This document shows positions 1-10,102 of a stretch of 64,000 bases of DNA, one piece after another. This DNA comes from Dacryopinax spathularia. Its lineage: Eukaryota; Basidiomycota; Dacrymycetes; Dacrymycetales; Dacrymycetaceae. Each line of letters opens with the position of its first letter. Position 1 is the stretch's first letter. The notes beneath the pieces were generated by a model. It searched no databases. It saw only the letters and a list, made by a program, of their open reading frames with translations, and was not told the origin of the DNA. The stretch spans positions 283,001 to 347,000 of the forward strand of contig JBBPFI010000015.1 of the NCBI GenBank assembly GCA_037974965.1, given 5' to 3'. Made by a program: the position numbers and the translations under genes.

Positions 1-1349
1 GAGCAGGAGAGGGTTGAACGGGTGTTTGGGAAGATGAGGGAGTTCTTTTCGCTGCCGCAGGAGAAGAAGGTGCGCTCCTGCACCTGTCTGCTATGACAAC
101 GTCCGGCTGACAGGTTGATAGGACGCACTAGCGTGGGAAGGTGCTCAGCTCACGCCTTTTCCAAAGGAATATGGTCTAACATCCCACAGATCCCAGAGCA
201 AACAGAGGCTACGTCTCCCCCGGCCGGGAACGCGTCACCCAGTCCACCTCCGCCGAGGAAATCGCCCGCTTGAGGGCTCTGGCGCCAGACAGTAAGGAAT
301 CGATGGAGATTGGCCGGGAGTGGGATAGTGAGTGGAAGAACCGCTGGCCGGAGGAGGGGGACGTGCCGGGGTTTAGGGGGGAGATGTTGGCTTTTTTCCA
401 GGTCCGTCCATCCGTACCACATCCAAACGGTTCTCCCTACTTTTCGCTTTGCTATCCTCCTTGCCTCCTCGCACCCTTCTTCGCTGCGCCTTCTGTAGCT
501 ATATGCGCCACCCTGAGCAGAATATGCTAACACACCACACCAGAAATGTCACGAAACCCATGTCCACATAATGCGCAGCATAGCCCTCGGCCTCCATCTC
601 CCAGAACACTTCTTCGACACAAAAATAACCGAACAATGTCATAACCTCCGACTTCTGCAGTACCCCGCGATGGACGCCAGTAAGCTGAGAGGAGAGGGCC
701 AGGCGCGGGCGGGCGCGCATTCGGATTATGGGACTTTGACGCTTTTGTTTCAGGATGAGGTGCGTCTTTTCTTCTCTCTGTCCTGCAGCCTCGGCTCGCT
801 CGTGGGCTGGTGTTGGCATTTTCGTTTGGGAGCAGGTGGCGGAGGTTGATGCTGATTGTGGTTGTAGGTAGGAGGCCTGGAAGTGCAGAATCCGCATACG
901 AAGGAATTTCACCCTGCCACACCAATCGTACGCCCCTCCCACACGCTCCACAACCTATATGCGCTGATTCCCCTCGTTAAAACACAGCCAGGAACAATAG
1001 TCGTAAACGTCGGCGACCTCCTCTCCCGCTGGTCAAACGACCACCTCCGCTCGACCCTGCACCGCGTCGTAGCCCCGCCAGCACGGCAACAAACGCTCAC
1101 CAATACCTCCTCGGGTCGCACTGAAGATGTCAATCTCGTGCCGCAGAGGAACTCGATCGCGTTCTTCTGCAACCCTAATTTCTCAGCTGTCATAGACTGT
1201 CTGCCGACATGTGTGGACGAGGGAGGGGGGAAGAGGTATGAGGCGGTGGAGGCGGGGAGGTATATTGTCTCTAGGTGAGTGGTTCTGCGTTTTTTGGTGA
1301 GGGGTGGGGCTGATTCGAGGGCGGTAGGTTGGCGGATACTTATTCGTAG
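1..1349 (+). CDS. 2-oxoglutarate/Fe(II)-dependent oxygenase (IPNS-like), 5' end outside window
   Basis: The C-terminal part of a non-haem iron oxygenase of the isopenicillin N synthase-like superfamily, cut by the window edge. It is read across about six exons; the first visible one (1-69) contains EQERVERVFGKMREFFSLPQ, typical of the DIOX_N region. Iron ligands are visible: HSD in AHSDYGTLTLLFQD, then the distal His in STLHRVVAP. The 2-oxoglutarate-binding Arg-x-Ser is RNS in QRNSIAFF. The last exon (from about 1329) gives LADTYS and the stop, matching the usual YxxxRLxxTY ending of the family. The substrate cannot be told. The family oxidises small molecules in the cytosol. No second copy or cluster partner is visible here. 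Confidence 0.85.
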
Positions 1350-1643
1350 GGTTTGCGCAGAGGGGCAGGGTTTTGTAGTTTATCCCTTTTGGGCGGGATG
1401 TTGCAACACAGGATCTGCAAGTTCGTGTATCGTACATCGTGTGCAGCTGACGCGATGCGTACGCCGTCCCGAGCGCGAGAAGCCTACATCATTTGCAGAA
1501 GCATGCGAGCCTGAGGCGCCAAAACACAAAGCACACGAATGTCCATACAGATCTCACCAACACAACACAACTTCACAGAGTGTCCTTATACCCGACATGT
1601 CCCCAGCCTCGCCTCCCTTCGATAATCCCTACTGTACGGAGAC
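1350..1643. other. Intergenic, convergent 3' ends
   Basis: Lies between the stop of the oxygenase (+) and the stop of the split secreted-protein gene (-). I see no gene or conserved site here. Confidence 0.5.
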
Positions 1644-2061
1644 TCAGAACTGGCTATTATAGTCTCTGCACTCGATATGGATCGTGGGCGCCGCAGCCCG
1701 GAACTGGATGATGGAGTACGTCTGATAAATCTGGTGCTCTTCGAATACGAGGCCTTCGGTGCGTCAGCACTGTATAACATGCACCAGCTTGACAGAGAAG
1801 AAGGCAGGAGCAAGAGGGGGAAGAGGGGAAGACGTACGGAACGTCCCGCATGCTTTGTACGGGAAGAGGAAGAATCCTTGGATGGGATTCGAGACGGGTG
1901 TGGGGGCCATGAACCCCTTGGTGATCTGCGGCACATCCGCCAGCTCAGGGAGGAAACTTGTCATTAACCGGAGAAAGGCTTACGGTCCCGTCAAAGCCGA
2001 GCGGGGAGCCGTCCAGGTTCTCGAGGTAGAGGTCGACGCCGATTGTGGAGGTGCCGTCCGA
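1644..2061 (-). pseudogene. 3' part of a small secreted-protein gene, separated by the 26-kb element
   Basis: Minus-strand coding sequence closely matching the 3' half of the intact paralogue at 29403-30128. It shares YSDGTSTIGVDLYLE, ITKGFMAPTPVSNP, FLFPYKACGTFR and the tail VFEEHQIYQTYSIIQFRAAA, with introns at the same places. It starts abruptly at the CGA target site next to the left inverted repeat and has no signal peptide or start of its own. The missing 5' part, with signal peptide, is at 28336-28680 in the same orientation. The family is not recognised. It is a host gene split by insertion. Confidence 0.85.
2059..2061. repeat. Target-site duplication CGA, left copy
   Basis: CGA directly outside the left inverted repeat, repeated at 28333-28335. 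In the intact paralogue the same place reads GTCGGAGCGG on the + strand. Here the two flanks join as GTC-CGA-GCGG, so a single CGA is expected in the empty site. Confidence 0.85.
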
Positions 2062-2087
2062 GTACGGAAACGCTAAGTGAACAGGTC
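2062..2087 (+). repeat. Left terminal inverted repeat
   Basis: Begins GTACGGAAACGCTAAGTGAA and is identical over 26 bases to the reverse complement of 28307-28332. Similarity stops after base 26. Confidence 0.92.
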
Positions 2088-2506
2088 CCTAAACAGATTC
2101 CGCCTTGCGAGGACCCCGTGCAACTAGGGTGCTGCACCCATCCTTTTATTTTAACCATTTCTGGCGGAACCTGAATCTAATTCCTTCCATTCAAGCAAGC
2201 CGCACCACGTGCCTACAATATAATTCATTTCCCATTGTCATTATTGTCGCTAGTGATCCCCATTGTTACTTTTGTCGCCGGAATCTACGTCCCTTCTTGC
2301 TTGCCACTCCCGCACATTCGAAGAAGCACAATGCAAGGCTGTGCGAGAAGACCAGAAGTATTCCGTCATATGCGAGTAAGCGCTTCTCGCCTTTGTCACT
2401 GTGACTTGGCAACTGCACGCCTATATTCGACCACGAAAAGCTATCTGCCCCGACTGCGCCCCTTCACTTGCTTCAATTCGCCCCATTCAGCACCATCTTC
2501 GAGCCA

Positions 2507-4767
2507 ATGTCTTCGTTGTACGGCACACTGCAGACCGACTTCCCTCAGTGGGAAGGAGACAGGCTCGCGGCGGTGTTGTCCGTCGTCCAGCCTATCGTCC
2601 AAGGTTTCGAGCAAACTGTGGGCCCCCAATCGTCTTCCACTCGCGGATCCGACAACGACGACATCGTGTTCTGCAAGGCGCTAGGACTTTGCTTATCCTG
2701 GGGCGGAGATGGTCAACAACCCTCCGCTATCCCCGCTGTCGCCATGGCCGGCGTGCCTCCCGGCGACACGATTCCCTCCGTTCGATCGGAGATGCCTACC
2801 TATACCCCGAGCGAGTCGCTGCGCCGTATCTTCACTAATCGACCGGACCTTCCGTATGTGTTTGGACCGCATAGAACCGGCGCGCTTCTTATATCGCGCA
2901 ACACCACTTGCTCGAACCCGGAACCTGGCCGCCCTGCCGGATGGGCAGTGGAGAACCTATGGATGCTGCCGAAGGCAGAGCTTCGCCAACTTGCTCGGGA
3001 CATTAACAGCACGTAAGTGCTCGCCATCTCATCCTATGACTACTCCTGACAACCCATCAGAGCCATTATAACTACGCGTGAGACTGCTGCATCCACCTAC
3101 ACCCGTCGTATACTGTCTCTCCTCCGATTTCGCGACACCAACCTGCAGTAGGCCGTCCTTATTCTTCTGTCTTTACTAAGCTCATTCGGACGTCCTTCCC
3201 AGATGTATACTGCGCTATACCCTTCGAAACAACAATCAGAAGATCTCCGATCGACTTAACTCGCTCGACCGTGTGCTTCGCGGCGTATATCTACGCACAT
3301 TGCTCGACGATTTCTCGCTCTTGTCGTACTCTGGCACCGGGCTCGGTTCTATCCTTGTCCGACTCCATAAGAATCACTCTTTATGGAAATACATCAACCA
3401 CGTTGCGTCGCAGGGTATCCACGTGCGCAACTGCCCTATAGACGTTGGTCGTTTGCGCCATCCGACCATTGCGACCTCCGTTCACCTCACTGCCCACAAC
3501 GCGCCTGTCTGGTCCGCGCTCCTGAGCCATATTCTTGGGCAGCTCCGCCTCTGCAACTCGAACATCTATCGTCATGACGAGAGTTCACCCGCGTTGCCTC
3601 CCGCCGTCTTTGAGAGTAACATGAAAGCATTCCTCTACCACCTCGAAGCGCTATCTTCCCTTTTCTATCGGCCGGCCCAGTCCAGTACAGGTCAAGCCTT
3701 CGGGCCCGTGGACATCCTAACTGTGCTGCTGTGCAATCCCGACTATGGACTGGCCTCGCACTTGAGTGAGTGAACATCCCCATTAACAGAACGTCGCACT
3801 AACCTTGAGACATAGATGCGTGGGGTAACCCTTCCTATGGCTTCCAGTCTGAGGAGACTGAAGGCGTATCTGCAGAAGGCCCTTCATCTGTCGCATCAGA
3901 TGGAGTTGATGACGAGGTGCGCTCTACCATGGCCGACTCCCTCAACGAAGACGACGTTCCAGAGGTTGGTCCCGTTATCAAGGACCTCTTGTACAATGTG
4001 GCAGCTTTCTTCGAGGCTCCCCGGGTCTGTTTAGCCAAATTTGCTGCGGCAACAAAGGACCCGTGGAAGCCGACTACGTGGTATATTACTGCACAACGGA
4101 TGCCAGCTTTAATCCTTACGCAGACTGAGCGGGATCACGTCGTAGCATGGCTCACAAGGATCTCCCATCCAAACTTCTTTCCCGATCGCGACCGCCAGAT
4201 TTCACTCGATGCGGCGCTCTTTGAACAGTTCCAAAGGCACGCATGCACGACGGGATTTTGGCTGAGTGCCCACTGCGAGACCATCCTGATGATGATCATG
4301 CGACATGCGGCTTCCTCTCAACGGATTTGTCCTGCGGCCTGCACACATTTGGACCGCCGTTGCGACTTATATAGTGCGGTCGACGCCGATGCTGGCCTGT
4401 GTAACGCTCTACAGGTGCGTCCACATCGTACCACCTTACCTGACGGTGCCCTGAAGCCTTCCAGCGAGCCTTTCCATTGGCAGTTTGCGCGAAAAAGTCT
4501 TGCTGTAGTTGCTATTTCATGGCACATTACGGTCCTGGTTTCACCGTGAATACGGACGGCACTCACGGTCGCCTTTTCAAAACTCTTCTCTTTGGCGCGA
4601 CAAACGCCCTGGCGCTTGCGTTTGCTACGGGATTGTACAATACTATCATCTTCAATGATGTCAGCGACATGAGCTACCAGAGCTCACCGAACCGCTCCGC
4701 TGAGGTGGGCGAACCGCCAGCGCCTGCTATGACCTTCGGGAGAAGTGTGTACACTAACATCCATTAG
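2507..4767 (+). CDS. OTT_1508-like nucleic-acid deaminase, multi-exon
   Basis: Starts at ATG 2507 (MSSLYGTLQ). Exons join in frame through canonical introns (for example near 3014-3060 and 3152-3203) into roughly 600 residues. The N-terminal two thirds is helical with no domain I can name. The C-terminal part has a deaminase-like zinc signature: HCE in FWLSAHCETILMMIM, then SCCSC in CAKKSCCSCYFMAHYG after an intron at about 4397-4480. This HxE ... CxxC order is that of the OTT_1508-like family, which is expanded in basidiomycetes and related to bacterial deaminases; the expected target is nucleic acid. It is the only large gene in the left arm of the element. The final exon is uncertain: a later splice at about 4706 could lead into 4768-5042. 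Family assignment rests on motif spacing. Confidence 0.6.
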
Positions 4768-4771
4768 TCAC

Positions 4772-5042
4772 GCCTAATTCCGTATCAATATATGACGTCG
4801 CCCTTAGCTATCTTAGCTATATCGCTTCAGATGCAATCACATTCTGTCTTGTACCGTATACCCTTCGCAAACCACCAGGCTACGTGTTCGTCCCCCTCCT
4901 GTGTCCGCAATTTCCCTCGTACAAGAATGTTCATGCAATCGTCAGACCCGAAAACCTCACCAGTCAAAGTGCTGCGAAGTTCCTGGTGCGATTGCCTGAG
5001 CTGAGCAGCAACGATATCGGCGCCCTCGTTGATAGACATTGT
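4772..5042 (+). CDS. Exon-like open frame after the deaminase, possible 3' exon
   Basis: An open frame of about 90 codons without its own ATG, reading VSIYDVALSYLSYIASDAIT, then GYVFVPLLCPQFPSYKNVHA and SAAKFLVRLPELSSNDIGAL. Composition looks coding. It follows a good branch point and acceptor (CACTAAC ... CATTAG, ending at 4767), so it is probably an alternative last exon of the deaminase or a remnant of a further gene. The phase does not fit the most obvious donor at 4706. Function is not recognised. Confidence 0.35.
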
Positions 5043-5099
5043 GGAGGGGTATGTGATCTTCTGCACTGTGTGGCAGGGTGGGTCGTACATTGCCTATCG

Positions 5100-6490
5100 A
5101 CCTCCTCTACTCTTTCTCACTCAGTCGGCGGGCTTAAAGCAGGGTGGGACAACCTGGCGATATCATCCGCCTCGAGTAGCATACAACTTCCAGCGTGACG
5201 TAAGCAGTCTCGATCCCTATCGGACGGTTAGTATTGTGCGGGCGTTCTCAAGCAGGGTTGGACGCACTTTGCCGTACGATCCGCCTCGAGCAGCACAGGA
5301 CTTTGAATATCCCGCCGCATGGAGCTCGATGGAATGGTCAGTGTTATACGGGCGGTCTTGAGCAGGGTGGGACGCACCTTGCCATATGATCCGCCTCGAG
5401 CAGCACAGGACTTCCAATATCCCGTAGGCCGTATCGAGCTGTATGGGACGGTCAGTGTCATGCGGGTGGTCTCAAGCAGGGTGGGACGCACCTTGCCATA
5501 TGAACCGCCCCGAGCAGCACAGGACTTCCAATATCGCGCAGTCCGTTTCAAGCTGGATGGGACGGTCAGTACAGCGTGGGCGGTCTCAAGCAGGGTGGGA
5601 CAACCTGGCGATATCATCCGCCTCGAGTAGCATACAACTTCCAGCGTGACGTAGGCAGTCTCCATCCCTATCGGACGGTTAGTATTGTGCGGCCGTTCTC
5701 AAGCAGGGTGGGACGCACCTTGCCATATGAACCGCCCCGAGCAGCACAGGACTTCCAGTATCGCGCAGTCCGTTTCAAGCTGGATGGGACGGTCAGTACA
5801 GCGTGGGCGGCCTCAAGCAGGGTGGGACGCACCTTGCCATACCATCCCCCTCAAGCAGCATAGGACTTCCAGCATTGCGTAGGCCGTATCGACCTGTATG
5901 GGACGGTTAGTATTGTGCGGGCGTTCTCAAGCAGGGTGGGACGCACCTTGCCATATGAACCGCCCCGAGCAGCACAGGACTTCCAGTATCGCGTAGTCCG
6001 TTTCAAACTGTATGGGACGGTCAGTACAGTGTGGGCGTTATCAAGCAGGGTGGGACGCACCTTGCCATACCATCCCCCTCAAGCAGCATAGGACTTCCAG
6101 TATATCGTAGGTCGTATCGACCTGTGTGGGACGGTCAGTGTTGCGTGGGCGGTCTGAAGCAGGGTGGGATGCACCTTGCCATACCATCCCCCTCAAGCAG
6201 CATAGGATTCCAGCATTGCGTAGGCCGTATCGACCTGTATGGGACGGTTAGTATTGTGCGGGCGTTCTCAAGCAGGGTGGGACGCACCTTGCCATATGAA
6301 CCGCCCCGAGCAGCACAGGACTTCCAGTATCGCGTAGTCCGTTTCAAACTGTATGGGACGGTCAGTACAGTGTGGGCGGTCTCATTCAGGGTGGGACGCA
6401 CCTTGCCATACCATCCCCCTCAAGCAGCATACGACTTTCAGTTTCGTGCAGGCCGTATCGAGCCGTATGGGACGGTCAGCGCTATGTGGG
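5100..6490 (+). repeat. Left subterminal array: 12 tandem copies of a 114-bp repeat
   Basis: The anchor GCAGGGTGGGA recurs at about 5139, 5252, 5362, 5476, 5590, 5703, 5817, 5931, 6045, 6159, 6272 and 6386 (the last slightly altered), a period of 110-114 bases, mostly 113-114. Two sequence types are interspersed: one with CCATATGAACCGCCCCGAGC, the other with CCATACCATCCCCCTCAAGC. The same repeat lies in reverse orientation at 23885-25090. As 114 is 38 codons, several frames stay open across the array, but I read these as non-coding. The array starts about 3.0 kb from the left end. Confidence 0.95.
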
Positions 6491-6843
6491 CGTCGTCGGC
6501 GTAACGACAGTCATGCGTCTCTGAGTAGCGGTAGCGAGACTACCCTTCGCGTGTCGCCGAAGTCGATATTGGGAAATGATCCGCCTGCCATAGGTGACCT
6601 GGAGGACGTCGGAGGATGACAAGCGTCACAGGCGTCGTGCTGTTCAATAAAGCCGGTCCACAATTCCATTTGATGTAATTGCGGAGACGCGCTGGCTGGC
6701 ACACATCGCCCACTCCACATTCACTTGTCAGCATTCGCACAGCAAATCCATATACACAGTGATGATCATTAGTGCAGATGTGCAGTAGTCAGGTAGCGTT
6801 TGTAGGGTGCGGTATGTGCAGGGCATTCCACACGAGAATTACG
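6491..6843. other. Intergenic, 3' side of the alpha-kinase
   Basis: Sequence between the left repeat array and the stop of the minus-strand alpha-kinase gene. I see no gene here; it probably holds the kinase 3' untranslated region. Confidence 0.4.
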
Positions 6844-9477
6844 TTAGTCCAGGGCAGGATCACCCTCATCCGTCCCATCGTTACCCTCCCTATCCTCCGA
6901 ATTTGAAGGGGTAACGGTTTCCGGCCCAGTGCCTTCCTGCTGTGCCTCCTGTTCATCTTCATCCACGCCCCATCCACTTTGCCTCTCCCAACACTGCTTA
7001 TCATTGTCCGTCAAAGAAGAAAGCTGGAAAGCGACGCAGTACTCGTTGCACACATGCTCCTCTGGAAAGCTGGCAAAGGCCTCTGGTAGGTTGCCACCGC
7101 CGAAAAAGTCGCCTTGGATCTTCCTGTATCGTTGATTAATAGAAGTTAGCGGATAATCCGAACGACCCACGGGCTCGTCATGATCTGGGGGTCGGTCAAC
7201 AAGACGGAACTCCCTAGCGTGCGTCAGAAGGAGGGTGGAACCAAGCACTGGCAGATGCTTGCCTTGGTAATCACTGACATACACCAGCCCACCCGTCTTT
7301 TCGTATTGGAGATGCTGCGTGAAAGAGAGAAAACTCGCGATGCACCCTTCTTCCCCCGATGCCACCAGCGGAATCGCAGAGGCATTGTGCATGTACTTTA
7401 CGAACGACCTCCTACCATTGCTCGCGATGACCTCTTCAATGAGGTACGCCTGACTAGGTCTTTTGCTTGATTTGCCGATTCGAAACATCCCGCACTTCAC
7501 GAAGCGAAGACGGGGGATGTGCAGTTGGCGTACCGGATCCTCCTCTTTTGACTTCCGTATCGCAAGGTCGACACAGGTGTAAGCCAGGCTCAGCAGCGAT
7601 GCGCCCCAAATCAGGTTGGTCATCTCCCCGGCTAACTTCGCCTCCTCCTTTGGCTTGGTAATTCGAGCACCCCCGACGGACCAACGTTTCACCGCGACGT
7701 TACATCCCCCGCTGACTGAGAACGGTCCCATGTCGTCCGCGGAGATTGTGTCTCCCCTCATGTATAGCACCAGCTTGCCCGGATGTGTAGTTTTGAAGCT
7801 GCCAGCGGGTCCTAACATGGACTCGAGTCGCTCATCCACTGTGAGCTCCGCAGTCCATCCTTGCATCACCCAATCCAGATTGAGTCTGAACTGGTCCCGG
7901 ATCAACGCAGAGAATTTGACCATCGGGGCGATTATGAACAAGCCCATCTGTCGAAAGATTCCTACGTATCCGTCAGAATGGAGTTGCAGGAAGAGCGCTG
8001 TCATACCATCTGGCGCCCTCATGCCAATGATGTCGGGCGCACTGGTAAGAAGCGCCGCCTTAATAGCCGCCGTCTCAGGTATATCATGGTCTTCGTCTCC
8101 CTCCAACCCTCTCGCCCTCGCCTGTCGCCGGGCAGAAGTCATCTTGGTGGGTGGCGACACCGGGGGACTGGTAGCCTGCCAATTCATGATCAGGATGGCT
8201 CAACGCCGTAAAGGAAGCGTCTCACCGAACCACCCTCGTCTGGCTTATCACGTTTCCTCATGGAATCCGTCAGTGCCCGCTTCTCTCGCTGGCCGGATGC
8301 GCTGAAAGTCGTAGAATGGGTGGTGGTGCCCCTAACCGTTGTTCCGAGGCCCATCATCGGCACTGTATCCATCTGTTCCAAGTGGATTTGGACCGCCGAC
8401 CATAGTTCGTAGGACATCTCCAGGCGCACTTCGAACTGCTTAGACTTCAAGAAGATCGGGCCCGTAGCTGACTTCCCCTTTCCCCCCTGGCGACCGAAGC
8501 ATTCATGGTAGAAGAGTGGCTGGTCGGGTGGAAACCGGTCGTAGTCCGACCCGTTTTTGCCGCGAAGCTTGAAGTCTTCCAACTTGAAAGGGTAACCCCG
8601 CGTTTGCTCCAGCAGTGGCCTTTGGATGATCGTGAAACACATGCCCTTGATGTGAGGGCCTGTACTGCGAGCCGGCATGATCTGCATATCTTCTAAGTTC
8701 TGCCGAGAGCGTAAGTTTCTGGTGAGAGTATAATCGGCAAAGGGTCTGCTCACCTTGAACAAGTGGGAGCCCGGCCGACCATGCTCGACGAAATGCACGG
8801 CGAACTTGACTCTAATCGTCTCAGCTTCCACCGGCGCATATGCTTTGGACAGGAACCGCTGACGGTCCGCCTCGTAGTGTAGATGGTTTGCCGTATAACC
8901 TCGAGTGCCCAAGTGGGCAGTGCTGGGTGTGCGCGAACGGTTGGACCACATGCCACTGGTCGACTGTGGCGTAGTCCGGCTAGTATCGATCACAGTGCCG
9001 AGTGCCGCAACTCTTGCTGGTCCTACACGTCACATAGGGTATCATCAGTGTCGACAGAAACCGGCCAATCGGGTGGGTGAGATGCTTACCTCCTCTTTTG
9101 ATCTGCTCGTTGATGCGACGTATTGTCGCAGCGTCTGCCTGTGGCAAGCGGTGAGAGTTACCCTGCGGTAAGTCACCCTTCCTCAGGCTGACACCTCGAA
9201 CCGCCGTTCGCTGCAGGGTCCCACCGGCTTTCTCTTGATAGTGATCCCAGCAAGGCAGGCAGACAGGCTGAGCGTCGCCATGGGCGTTGATAAGTTGATA
9301 CTGCTGTCCACACGCGATATAACCGTAATGTTGGGACGCGACCGCCGGGTTGGTGCACCCGGCCGACAAGCATGACTCGCGGCGACGACAGTAAAGTATC
9401 TTATCGGCAACCTCAGTCACTCCGCCTGGAGCCAGCAGCAGCTTGCTGGTCGGAGGTCCCGTGGTGTTGGTGTGCAT
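6844..9477 (-). CDS. Alpha-type protein kinase (MHCK/EF2K family) with N-terminal cysteine-rich region
   Basis: Minus strand, at least three exons. I chose ATG 9477 (MHTNTTGPP) because it precedes the first coding-like stretch. Introns run from about 9088 to 9025 and from about 8221 to 8172, the latter joining DEGGS to ATSPPVSPP. The N-terminus has paired cysteines (YCRRRESCLSAGC ... ACGQQ ... VCLPCW), probably zinc-binding. The C-terminal third is an alpha-kinase domain: VAVKRW (lysine), LIEEVI, FVKYMHNAS, FTQHLQYEKTGGLVYVSDYQ (catalytic D in the DYQG segment), GGGNLPEAFASF and HVCNEYC (zinc site). An acidic tail follows. These atypical Ser/Thr kinases are expanded in agarics; the substrate is unknown. 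Divergent from the integrase. Confidence 0.8.
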
Positions 9478-10102
9478 CGAGTGGGATCGGATGCTAGCAG
9501 AGGGCAATGAAGGTGAACGATGGAGCAAAAGCCGAACCGTGGTGATGGGGGGAGGGGGCGGGGGGAGTGGTGCCTCCCCTTTTTTAATCTCGAATTTGGC
9601 AGGGCTGCCCAATTCGAGCCGGCCCTGCAGTATCCATCTTGCTCGCCGTCTCCACCGATTGCATCTCTCCGCTGACAAGCCTTCTCTTGGAATTGATGGG
9701 ACGGCCGAGTGGGAGGTCTTCAAGAGACCTCCCACCTGTATAATTTGCCCTGTGTGGTAGAGCGGAATGCACAGGGGTCCAAACGTTTGGCTTTCCCAGA
9801 TTGGTGGGCCTGCTCTCGATGGTCATCCACACCGCCCATCGGTGATGGCGTTCTTGGTCCGGCCGCGGGCCGGCTTGAAGTGGTTCTGGCCTCGAACTTC
9901 GCAGATGCCATCAGACACGGCTCAACTTCGTTTTCAGCGGCTCCGGCCTGCTCTAGCCGCGGCAACAACTTGAAGGTCTCTCCATGCGCGTCAGGGTCCC
10001 GCGGCGCAAAGCCAGAACTGAGCACCCTTCTGTCTGGGCGACGTGCAGGTATGTGTCTCCTCGACGGACTTGCATGCTGCCGCTTTACTCCTCCCTCAAT
10101 AT
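9478..10102. promoter_or_regulatory. Divergent promoter region between alpha-kinase and integrase
   Basis: A 625-bp gap between divergent starts (ATG 9477 on minus, ATG 10103 on plus). It includes a G-rich run near 9547-9570 and a perfect hairpin at 9709-9735. The stretch TCAATATATGAATAC just before the integrase start is AT-rich. No other gene is convincing. Confidence 0.4.
9709..9735. repeat. Perfect 11-bp inverted repeat, 5-base loop
   Basis: GTGGGAGGTCT at 9709-9719 is followed by loop TCAAG and the exact complement AGACCTCCCAC at 9725-9735. It lies between two divergent genes of the element; a protein-binding site or a hairpin are both possible. Confidence 0.8.

Noticed and set aside
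5228-6619. Long overlapping open frames with 38-residue repeats (GWDAPCHTIPLKQH type) across the left array
   Set aside because: The period of 114 is a multiple of three, so any stop-free frame stays open. Frames are open on both strands and in the inverted array, and show no protein-like composition.
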